Source: Pseudolysinimonas_A sp947085045 (GTDB lineage Bacteria > Actinomycetota > Actinomycetes > Actinomycetales > Microbacteriaceae). From it: DNA of 64,000 nt. Every line of letters begins with the position of its first letter. Within the stretch, counting starts at the first letter, position 1. Below the pieces are notes generated by a model. The model made no database searches and had not been told where the DNA came from. It saw nothing but the letters and a program-made list of their open reading frames with translations. Where the stretch lies: positions 251,241 through 315,240 of the forward strand of contig CAMTUU010000005.1 of assembly GCA_947085045.1 (NCBI GenBank), written 5' to 3'. The position numbers and the translations under genes are program-made. Below are positions 25,575-33,062 of this stretch, piece after piece.

Positions 25575-26566
25575 CCGCCCGCGCGGACGTCGCACGACTA
25601 CTCGGGGCGACGGGCCCGGGGGCCTGGGCGCTCGCGGCGCTCTTCGGCGCGACCTACGTGGTCATCGCGTTCTGGGCGGGCGGCGATCACACGCGCAGCC
25701 CGCTCGGTTTCACCGCGCTCGTGCTCATGGTCGGTGCGGCGGTCGCGCTCGTCCTCCCGCAGCTGTCGCCGTTCCCGCGTCTCGCCGCAGCCGGCGTCGT
25801 GGGCGCGCAGGTCTTCGCCGTCGCGGCCGGGCTGTGGCAGCTCGAGCCGGACTCGTGGGGCGGATGGGTGACCTGGTACATCGGCGCGTCCTCCTATCTG
25901 TCGTTCATCCTCGTGCTGCGCGGCAGATTGTGGTGGGGGGTCGCCGGGCAGCTTGCGCTGACCGCGGTCGCGATGCACTGGATGGGGGTCCTGACCGGCG
26001 AGCCGGTACGCGGGCTCGACCTCGTCGGCACCCAACTCGTGATGTTCGCGGCGGGGGCGTTCTTCGCGATCTGGCTGCGCCGCACGGCGGATCGCATCGC
26101 CGCGTTCCAGGAGACCCGGCTGCGCCGCGAATCCGCGGAGAGTGCGCGCTCGGCGGCCGACGCGGAGCGCGCACGCGAGCTGCGGGTGATCCGCGACTCG
26201 GCGGGCGCCGCGCTGGAACGCATCGCCGCCGGCGCCGTCGGCGATGACGAGCGGGGCGAGCACCTGCTGATCGAGGCGGCGCTGCGGGACCGCATCCGGG
26301 GACGAGGGCTGGCCGTCGCTCCGCTCTCGGACGCCGCCCGGGACGCCCGTCGACGCGGTGCGATCGTGGCGCTCCTCGACGATCTCCGCACCGAGGCGCC
26401 CGAGGGCGACGGGCTGCGCGCGGTCATCGGCTGGGCGGCGGCGCGGGTCGCGGGCAGCGGCGCGGCGGAGATCACCGTGCGCCTCACCCGGAGCGGCGGG
26501 CAGCCCGTCGTCACGTTCGCGACCGCCGACGGCGCGGTGGAGACCTTCCACCACCCCGGCCGCTGA
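25571..26566 (+). CDS. Histidine-kinase-like membrane protein lacking the phospho-acceptor His
   Basis: A 331-aa protein coupled to the kinase by a GTGA overlap. It has the same layout (about five or six membrane helices, then coiled coil), but the motif equivalent to LLHDSVLVAL reads VIRDSAGAALERIA, with Arg in place of His. The C-terminal part keeps the general length of a HATPase domain but has no N-box or glycine-rich ATP lid. It probably cannot autophosphorylate. It may form a heteromer with the active kinase or act as an inhibitor or sensor. Alternatively, it is a diverged duplicate on the way out, although its frame is intact. Confidence 0.65.
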   Translation: MTARADVARLLGATGPGAWALAALFGATYVVIAFWAGGDHTRSPLGFTALVLMVGAAVALVLPQLSPFPRLAAAGVVGAQVFAVAAGLWQLEPDSWGGWVTWYIGASSYLSFILVLRGRLWWGVAGQLALTAVAMHWMGVLTGEPVRGLDLVGTQLVMFAAGAFFAIWLRRTADRIAAFQETRLRRESAESARSAADAERARELRVIRDSAGAALERIAAGAVGDDERGEHLLIEAALRDRIRGRGLAVAPLSDAARDARRRGAIVALLDDLRTEAPEGDGLRAVIGWAAARVAGSGAAEITVRLTRSGGQPVVTFATADGAVETFHHPGR

Positions 26567-26593
26567 CGATCGCCGCTCCCGCCGGCGCGTCGC

Positions 26594-27307
26594 TCAGGTC
26601 GCCGCGTGGTCGTCCAGCAGCGCGAGATCCTCGCGGGTCACCAGCCGCGTCGCGACGGCGTGCTCGACGAGCCGCATCCGGCGGTTGGTCGCGAGGTTGC
26701 CGCGGCCGCCGCGGAGCCCGGTCAGGCCTTCGCGTTCGAGCTTCCCGCAGACGGTGTCGAGCTTCCGCGTGAACGCGGTGAGCGTCCAGCCGAGCCGGGC
26801 GGCGGCATCCGCCGAGCTGGGGATCTCGCCGCGCCCCGACTCGGTCTGGCGCAGCACGTGCTCGGCGAGGGCGACGACGAGCAGCTTCTGCGACGGGCTG
26901 AGCGGCACGTCACCGATCGTCGCGTCGCCCGCGGCGTCGGCCCGCGGACCGGGGTCGACCGCGAACCCGCCCGCCGAGTGCAGCGTGAGGTCGTAACTCG
27001 TCGACCCCGCCCCGAACAGCACGTGCAGCCGATCGAACACCACCGGGATGCGCGCGCCCGGAGCGAGTCGGGCCGACACGCGCCCGGTGCCGTCGGTGAC
27101 CGTCGCGGCGATCCGGTCGCCCGCGTTGGTCAGCCACCACATCCCGTTCTCCGCCCTCAGCACGAGGAACCGGCGGTGCAGGTAACGGTTTTCATCGATG
27201 ACCAGGTCGGCGTCGCGGCCGATCGCGAACTCCCGATCGACCGGCACCTCGTGGCGTTCGCCGGCGAACTCGACGACGAGCGGGGGCGGGACCGCGGGCG
27301 CCGCCAC
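26594..27307 (-). CDS. FHA-like and winged-helix protein B
   Basis: A 237-aa paralog of the protein at 22841-23557, same order and length. FHA-like N-terminus (FAIGRDADLVIDENRYLHRR, WWLTNAGDRIAATV) again without the canonical Ser-x-x-His. The winged-helix half shares long blocks with the first copy (SADAAARLGWTLTAFTRKLD; GLRGGRGNLATNRRMRLVEH). It begins one base after the stop of the upstream FHA gene, so it ends a likely operon with the transglutaminase, DUF58 and MoxR genes. It is convergent with the kinase-like gene. Confidence 0.7.
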   Translation of the reverse strand: MAAPAVPPPLVVEFAGERHEVPVDREFAIGRDADLVIDENRYLHRRFLVLRAENGMWWLTNAGDRIAATVTDGTGRVSARLAPGARIPVVFDRLHVLFGAGSTSYDLTLHSAGGFAVDPGPRADAAGDATIGDVPLSPSQKLLVVALAEHVLRQTESGRGEIPSSADAAARLGWTLTAFTRKLDTVCGKLEREGLTGLRGGRGNLATNRRMRLVEHAVATRLVTREDLALLDDHAAT

Positions 27308-27308
27308 C

Positions 27309-28382
27309 TCAACTCTCCCGGATGCTCAACTCGACGCCGCCGCCGAAGTCGATGACCGTGCCGACGAGCACCGGCGTCGGCTCGCCGTCGCGCAGTTTCT
27401 GCGCGGGCCGCCCCGGGATGCGCACGATCGTGCCGTTGCGCGACCCGAGGTCGGTGACGACGACCGTGCCACCCTCCAGGGCGATCCGGGCGTGGTTGCG
27501 CGAGATGTCGCCGTCACCTTCGAGGCGCACGAGCCGGCTCCTCAGGGAGTCGGGAGGCGCGCTCGGGGCGCGGCCGACGAGCACGACGCCGTCGATCGGC
27601 TCCCGCGAGCCGTCGGGCAGCACGAGACTGACTGTCGGCGCGGGCGGCGGGAGCGGCGCGGGAGCGGTCGAGGGAGCCGCGAGTCCCGCCGAGCGGCGGG
27701 CGCGCAGCCGGGCGATCTCGTCGACGACGACCGTCTTGTCCTCCGCGGCCTCCGCGGGCCGAGCCGGCAGATCGCTGACCAGCACCGTGCCGCCGTCGTG
27801 TTCGCCGATCGACGACGCGACGGGCTCGAGCGCGGGCGGCGCCGGCACGGAGATCTCGAGATCGGGGATCTCGGTGAGCTCGGTGTTGTCGTCGAACAGC
27901 GGCGCGGGGACCAGCGGCGGCGGTCGGACGGGTGCTGCGACGGGCGGGGCCGGCGGAACGGGCGCGGCAGAGGGCGCGGCAGACCGGGCGGGCGCTGCTG
28001 CCGGGGTGAGCGCGACGGACGGGGTGAGCGTCCACTCCCCGCCGGGCACGGTGAGTCGGGCGACCGACCGGTCGGCGAGGACGCGCTCGAGCCACGGCTC
28101 GGCCCCGAGGCCGGTGAGCGTCTCGGCTCCCGCCGACACCGTCGCGGGTCCGCGCAGCGCGACATGCAGTCCGTCCGCCGTCGCATCGAGCACGGCGAAC
28201 GGTGCCCCATCGGCGATGCCGGAGGACTTCAGCGCGGCGAGCACTCCGGAGACGCCGGACCGTGGCATGGCCGCGACGGCGTCCGCGGCGGCACGGAACT
28301 CCGGCGGCAGCGCGAACACGAGCGTCCCGAGGTCGTAGACCAGCCACGCGCCGGGCGCGTCGGGGACGAAACGGGTCTCCAC
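27309..28382 (-). CDS. FHA-domain protein
   Basis: A 357-aa protein. Residues about 1-110 form an uncharacterised alpha/beta region, 115-240 are a Pro/Ala-rich linker, and 250-357 are a good FHA domain: VVLVGRAPSAP, then SRLVRLEGDGDISRNHARI with the Ser-x-x-His (SRNH) and DLGSRNGTIV. FHA domains bind phosphothreonine peptides, so it is a likely reader of the Ser/Thr kinase encoded at 38680-40161. It is flanked by the transglutaminase-like gene (22-bp gap) and an FHA-like/winged-helix gene. Confidence 0.85.
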   Translation of the reverse strand: METRFVPDAPGAWLVYDLGTLVFALPPEFRAAADAVAAMPRSGVSGVLAALKSSGIADGAPFAVLDATADGLHVALRGPATVSAGAETLTGLGAEPWLERVLADRSVARLTVPGGEWTLTPSVALTPAAAPARSAAPSAAPVPPAPPVAAPVRPPPLVPAPLFDDNTELTEIPDLEISVPAPPALEPVASSIGEHDGGTVLVSDLPARPAEAAEDKTVVVDEIARLRARRSAGLAAPSTAPAPLPPPAPTVSLVLPDGSREPIDGVVLVGRAPSAPPDSLRSRLVRLEGDGDISRNHARIALEGGTVVVTDLGSRNGTIVRIPGRPAQKLRDGEPTPVLVGTVIDFGGGVELSIRES

Positions 28383-28404
28383 GAGTCCTTCCTACCGGAT
28401 CGCG

Positions 28405-30786
28405 CTAGCGCCCGGCACGCCCCGAACGGGCGGACTCGACCCGCGCCGCGGCCGCGACGAGCCAGGCGCGCGCCGAACTGAGCCGATAGCGGCTGAGGAG
28501 GCGCGCCCGCGGCGACACCGTCTCGCGGGCGACCCGCACCAGCTCGTCCGTGTCGTCCCACGCGGTGACCACGACCGCGTCGGGCACCGTCATGTCGCCG
28601 AAGACGGCCGCGTCGGCGCGGGAAGCCGCCGGCTCGAGGCCCGGCACCTCGACCTGACCGGCGAGCACGAGCGCCGTACGGCGCCGCGTCGCGTTGACCG
28701 GCACGGCGAGCCCCAGTTCGGAGTACCTGTCGACCAGCTCGTCCCAGGCACCGCGCACCGCCTCGTGCGGCTCGGCGGCGAGTCGTCGGCGACGGGCGCG
28801 ACTCGCCTTGATGGCGCCGACGACCAGGATCGGCCCGAACACCAACGACGCCGGGATGAGCACCCCGAGCAGTGCGGGCAGGAGCCAGCCGGGCAGCTTG
28901 AGGCCGTCGTCATCCGTGTCGCCGTCGTCGACCTCGACCGCGGTGACGAGGTCGTCCTGCTCGCTCGAGGATCGTGGCGGCTGCCGCACCTGCGGCTGCG
29001 GCTCCGTCTTCGGCTTCGGATTCTCGTCCTGCGGCACGTCGGTCTGATCCGGGGTCGGGTAGAACGGGATCCAGCCGACGCCCTCGAACGCCACCTCGAC
29101 CCAGGCGGTCACGTCGCGGCCGCTGACCTCGACCGACGTGTCGCCGTCGCGCACCTCAGGGGCGAAACCCATGACGACCCGCGCCGGGTAGTTCATGCTG
29201 CGTGCCATCAGCGCGAACGCCGAAGCGTACTGCTCCTCGTCGCCGACCATCGCGTCGCGGGTGAACAGGTCGCTCATCCGGTCGGCGCCGTGGCCGGCCA
29301 CCGACGGCGCGGTGTCCGACGCGGTGCCACGGGAGAAGTAGCCGGTCGACTGCAGCGTCAGCTCGATGGCGCGGAGCCGCTCGATCGGCGACGCCGCGTC
29401 GCCCGCGAACTCGACCGCCTTGGCCGCCACGATCTCGGGCACCACCGACACCGGAGCCAGCTCGACGCGCGCCACGGGGACCTCCTCGAGGTCGCCGTCG
29501 TCGATGTCGGTCAGCTGCACCTCCGCGGTCGACCGGATGACGTCGCCCTCGCCGACCCCGCCGATCAGCACGGCGCTACCGGTCGCCGCGTTGTAGCGCA
29601 GCCCCTCGAGGTCGGCGCGCGAGGCACCCGGGAGTGTGAGGCTCTCGGCGTAGCCGATGGACGGGATCCAGACGTCGGAGTAGGCGCCGTCGACCGTGAT
29701 CTCGATCTGCTGGACGCCGGCCGAGGTCGCGAGCGGCGGCGCCGGCAGCTGCGGCCCGACGAGTGCGAAGGTGCCCGATCCGGTTGTCGAGATCTGCGCG
29801 CCGGCGACCGACCAGACGTGCCCGTCGTAGGAGTCCATCGTCGCCAGCCGCACCCGCTGGCCGGGCTGGAGGCCGGCGACGGTGAACAGGGTCTCGTCCT
29901 CCAGCAGCTTCGAGTACTGGCGGAACCCGGCGAGCGGGCTCGCGAAGTCGAGCGGCTCGTACGGCGGTTCGATGCGCTCCCGCAGCACGAACCGGTCGGG
30001 CGGTGCGGCGAGCGCCGCCCCGCTCAGCGCACCGATCACGACCGCCGCCCCCACGAGCAGCGCGGTCGCGCCGACACGGCGCAGCAGGCCCGTCGCCGGC
30101 GCCGCCCTCTCGCCAGTCGCCCCGGCGCCCGTCGAGATCTGGTCGGCCCGGCCCCGGCGCCAGCCGAGCCAGATCAGTGCGACCGCCGCGAACGCCACCC
30201 CGCGCAGGCCCGGGGCGAACGGCTCACGCGTGCCGAGCAGCACCGACGCCAGGTAGAGGGCGAGGGGTCCGACGAGCAGCAGAGCCGCCCGCCACGAGGT
30301 GCGCGGGCGTGCGGGCAGCCAGCGGGCGGCGAGGGTCGCGCCGACCAGGCCGACGAGCCAGGCCGAGACGTAGGGCACGACGGTCACGTAGTCGGGAAGA
30401 TCGACGGGCGCCGAGAGCGTCAGGAGGTCGTTCCACCCCCACACGGCGCCGAGCGCGAGGCTGCTGAGGCTCTCACCCGTCGGCAGCACGCCGAACAGCG
30501 CCTGCCGCGGCACGGCCAGGGCGCTCCCGAAGAGCGCGTACGCGGCGAGGGCGAGGGCCGTCGTCGGGAGAGCGCCGAGGCGCAGCGCCCGGGCGGCGAG
30601 CGCGGCTCCGGTGCCGACGAGCAGCCCGCCCACCCCGGCGAGGAGCCAGCCGAGGTCGTCGAAGCCGGTCGCGAGGCCGACGATGCCGACGAGGGCGAGC
30701 GCGGAGTGCACGGCAACGTCGACCCACGCTCGGCCCGCCATCTTCGGGCGGCCGGGGCGCGGTGCGCCAGGCGTGGCGCGACTCAT
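28405..30786 (-). CDS. Transglutaminase-like membrane protein lacking the catalytic triad
   Basis: A 793-aa protein with about eight N-terminal membrane helices (to about 255), an extracytoplasmic transglutaminase-like domain (about 450-590), another membrane helix (about 640-665, LPALLGVLIPASLVFGPIL), and a cytoplasmic C-terminal domain. The core domain aligns by its conserved blocks (GDxEQ...LMARSxxxPARVVMGF; AWVEV; GW), but the catalytic Cys is Glu517 (VGDEEQYA), the His is Thr560 (DVTAWVEV), and the Asp is Tyr576 (IPFYPTPD). It is therefore probably a binding or scaffold module, not an enzyme. It lies between DUF58 and FHA genes, as in related actinobacterial clusters. Confidence 0.85.
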   Translation of the reverse strand: MSRATPGAPRPGRPKMAGRAWVDVAVHSALALVGIVGLATGFDDLGWLLAGVGGLLVGTGAALAARALRLGALPTTALALAAYALFGSALAVPRQALFGVLPTGESLSSLALGAVWGWNDLLTLSAPVDLPDYVTVVPYVSAWLVGLVGATLAARWLPARPRTSWRAALLLVGPLALYLASVLLGTREPFAPGLRGVAFAAVALIWLGWRRGRADQISTGAGATGERAAPATGLLRRVGATALLVGAAVVIGALSGAALAAPPDRFVLRERIEPPYEPLDFASPLAGFRQYSKLLEDETLFTVAGLQPGQRVRLATMDSYDGHVWSVAGAQISTTGSGTFALVGPQLPAPPLATSAGVQQIEITVDGAYSDVWIPSIGYAESLTLPGASRADLEGLRYNAATGSAVLIGGVGEGDVIRSTAEVQLTDIDDGDLEEVPVARVELAPVSVVPEIVAAKAVEFAGDAASPIERLRAIELTLQSTGYFSRGTASDTAPSVAGHGADRMSDLFTRDAMVGDEEQYASAFALMARSMNYPARVVMGFAPEVRDGDTSVEVSGRDVTAWVEVAFEGVGWIPFYPTPDQTDVPQDENPKPKTEPQPQVRQPPRSSSEQDDLVTAVEVDDGDTDDDGLKLPGWLLPALLGVLIPASLVFGPILVVGAIKASRARRRRLAAEPHEAVRGAWDELVDRYSELGLAVPVNATRRRTALVLAGQVEVPGLEPAASRADAAVFGDMTVPDAVVVTAWDDTDELVRVARETVSPRARLLSRYRLSSARAWLVAAAARVESARSGRAGR

Positions 30787-30799
30787 CCGCGGCTCGGCT

Positions 30800-32017
30800 T
30801 CACGAGAGCTTGCCGATCAGTTTCGGCAGGTCGGGCAGCGCCCCGATGGTCGCGACGGTGACCCCGCCGACCAGGCCGAGGCGGGCATCCGATCCCGCCT
30901 CCATGCGCAGGCCGACCGTACGGGTGTCCTGCCCGAAGAGGGTCGACGCCGCCCGGAGGTCGCCGACCGCGGTCGCCGACCCGACGACGACGAGCAGCAC
31001 CGAGGGCGGCGGCATCCGCTTGGTGGCGTCGCGGGCGAAGTCGCGCAGCGTCGCCGACGTCGAGCGCTGCTCGATGCGCGAGGAGTCGTCGAGCATCGTG
31101 ACCGGGGTCGCGGTGCGCAGTTCGCCGGCGCCGCTCGCGATCCGCACCTTCGTGCCGTCGCGCAGCACCTGCTGGGCGATCGAGGCGAGCACCGACACGC
31201 CGAGCTCGAACTCGGCCTCGGACGCGTACCCGCGCTGCTCGGCGTAGTGCAGCAGCACCAGCTGGGAGCGGCGCGTCTCGGTGAACTGGCGCACCATCAG
31301 CCGGCCGGTGCGCGCAGTCGTGCGCCAGTGCACGTAGCGACGGTCGTCGCCCGGTTCATAGGGCCGCAGCGCGTGGAAGGCCAGGTCGTTGTCGGTGATC
31401 GCCTTCGTCACCTCGCCTTCGAGGTCGCGCACGAGTCCCGCCGCCGACGGGCGCAGCCGCACGGTCGGCGGGTGCACGAAGAGTTCGACCGGCTCCGACC
31501 AGCGCACGCTCCGGCGCACCAGACCGAGCGCGTCGCCGCGCACCGACGAGGCGGGGCCTGCGACGATGACGGCGCGCTTCTGCGTCGGCACCGCGAACAG
31601 CTCCTCGTGCTCGGCGCCCGGGGCGAGGGCCGGGATGGCGAACTCGGCGACTCCGCGGCCGACCGGCAGCTCGAGGCGGCTGGGCGATGATCGCCGGGAG
31701 CCCGTGCTGGTGACCAGGAGCCTGCCGAACGCGCGCTCCCCCGCGACCACCCGGCGCGGGCGAAGCTCGACCTCGACGCGGAACCGGGCGCGGCCGACCA
31801 GGAACGCGAACGCGACGACCAGGCCGCCCGCGAGGGTGAGTCCGAGGTAGGTGAACTCCGGCCAGCCGAGGATGCCGCCGGCGAGACCCGTGGCGAGGGC
31901 CAACCCGGCGACGATCCAGCCGAGCGGTGTGACGATGCCGAGCACCGGGCGCAGCGCCGCGACGACCCGACCGGCGGTGAGCCGGACGAGGCCGAGGAGG
32001 GTGCGCAGGGTCGACAT
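30800..32017 (-). CDS. DUF58 domain protein
   Basis: A 405-aa protein with two N-terminal membrane helices (about 25-75) and the DUF58 core, whose hallmark RPYEPGDDRRYVHWRTTARTG lies near 217-238. A vWA-like fold follows. DUF58 proteins regularly pair with MoxR ATPases and transglutaminase-like membrane proteins, and are thought to act in assembly or chaperoning of envelope complexes. It starts 12 bases after the MoxR stop and ends 13 bases before the transglutaminase-like gene. Confidence 0.88.
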   Translation of the reverse strand: MSTLRTLLGLVRLTAGRVVAALRPVLGIVTPLGWIVAGLALATGLAGGILGWPEFTYLGLTLAGGLVVAFAFLVGRARFRVEVELRPRRVVAGERAFGRLLVTSTGSRRSSPSRLELPVGRGVAEFAIPALAPGAEHEELFAVPTQKRAVIVAGPASSVRGDALGLVRRSVRWSEPVELFVHPPTVRLRPSAAGLVRDLEGEVTKAITDNDLAFHALRPYEPGDDRRYVHWRTTARTGRLMVRQFTETRRSQLVLLHYAEQRGYASEAEFELGVSVLASIAQQVLRDGTKVRIASGAGELRTATPVTMLDDSSRIEQRSTSATLRDFARDATKRMPPPSVLLVVVGSATAVGDLRAASTLFGQDTRTVGLRMEAGSDARLGLVGGVTVATIGALPDLPKLIGKLS

Positions 32018-32029
32018 GACGGACCTCGG

Positions 32030-33010
32030 TCAGGCGACCGGGACGGCGGCGCGGCTCGCAGGCGGGGTGATCGTCGCCAGGGCGCGCTCGACGATCTGCT
32101 GGGCGGTGACCCCGGCGAACTCCGCCTCGGGGTCGACGACGATCCGGTGCGCGAGTACCGCCACCGCGAGGTCGGTGACGTCGTCCGGGATGACGTAGGT
32201 GCGTCCCGCGGCGATCGCCCAGGTGCGCACGGCCCGGGCGAGGGCGAGCGCCCCGCGCATGCTCACGCCGAGCGCCGAATCCTTGTCGTCGCGGGTCGCC
32301 GTCGCGAGGTGGGAGATGTAGTCCATCACGGCCTCGTCGGCGTGCACCTCGCTGGTCAGGGCCGCCATGGTCGCGATCGCGTCGGAGGCGATGATCGAGG
32401 TGACTTTCGACGCGCGCGCCCGGTTCCCGGAATCCATCAGCAGCGACACCGCGATCTCGTGGTCGGGATAGCCCAGCGAGGTCTTCATCAGGAACCGGTC
32501 GAGCTGCGCCTCGGGCAGCGTGTAGGTGCCCGACTGTTCGATCGGGTTCTGGGTCGCGATCACCATGAACGGGGTGCCGACGGAGTGGCTCTCGCCGTCG
32601 ACCGTCACCGCACCCTCCTCCATGACCTCCAGCAGCGCGGACTGCGTCTTCGGACTCGCCCGGTTGATCTCGTCGGCGAGCACGACGGAGGCGAAGATCG
32701 GCCCCGGGTGGAAGACGAACGTGCCCTTCGCCTGGTCCCAGATCGTGACGCCGGTGACGTCGGAGGGCAGCAGGTCGGGCGTGAACTGGATGCGCGAGTT
32801 GGTGCCCTGGATGGTGTTCGCGAGCGCTTTGGCGAGAACGGTCTTGCCGGTGCCGGGGACGTCCTCGAGGAGGATGTGCCCACCCGAGAACAGCGCGGTC
32901 AGCACGAGGCGCAGCTGCTGCTTCTTGCCGAGGATCGCCGTGTCGATGTTGTCGACGAGCTTGCCGAAAGCGTCGGCGAACCACTGGGCCTGGTCGGGCG
33001 TCACGGGCAT
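32030..33010 (-). CDS. MoxR-family AAA+ ATPase
   Basis: A 326-aa AAA+ ATPase. Walker A is LEDVPGTGKTVLAKALA (about 48-64), Walker B is VVLADEINRASPKTQ, and the sensor segment is IATQNPIEQSGTYTLPEAQL with the arginine-finger region DRFLMKTSLG. ATG 33010 has AGGAG upstream; a longer frame to 33250 covers the end of the neighbouring gene and is not credible. MoxR ATPases act as metal-insertion or assembly chaperones. Here the client is probably the giant surface protein immediately upstream or the DUF58/transglutaminase-like complex. Confidence 0.92.
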   Translation of the reverse strand: MPVTPDQAQWFADAFGKLVDNIDTAILGKKQQLRLVLTALFSGGHILLEDVPGTGKTVLAKALANTIQGTNSRIQFTPDLLPSDVTGVTIWDQAKGTFVFHPGPIFASVVLADEINRASPKTQSALLEVMEEGAVTVDGESHSVGTPFMVIATQNPIEQSGTYTLPEAQLDRFLMKTSLGYPDHEIAVSLLMDSGNRARASKVTSIIASDAIATMAALTSEVHADEAVMDYISHLATATRDDKDSALGVSMRGALALARAVRTWAIAAGRTYVIPDDVTDLAVAVLAHRIVVDPEAEFAGVTAQQIVERALATITPPASRAAVPVA

Positions 33011-33062
33011 CGGGGTCTCCTGGGTCTGTGGATCACGGGGGTCGGATGTCGGGGTCGAGTCA

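Noticed and set aside
28765..30861. 698-codon frame opposite the transglutaminase-like gene
   Set aside because: Antisense shadow rich in Arg, Gly and Asp with no recognisable motif.
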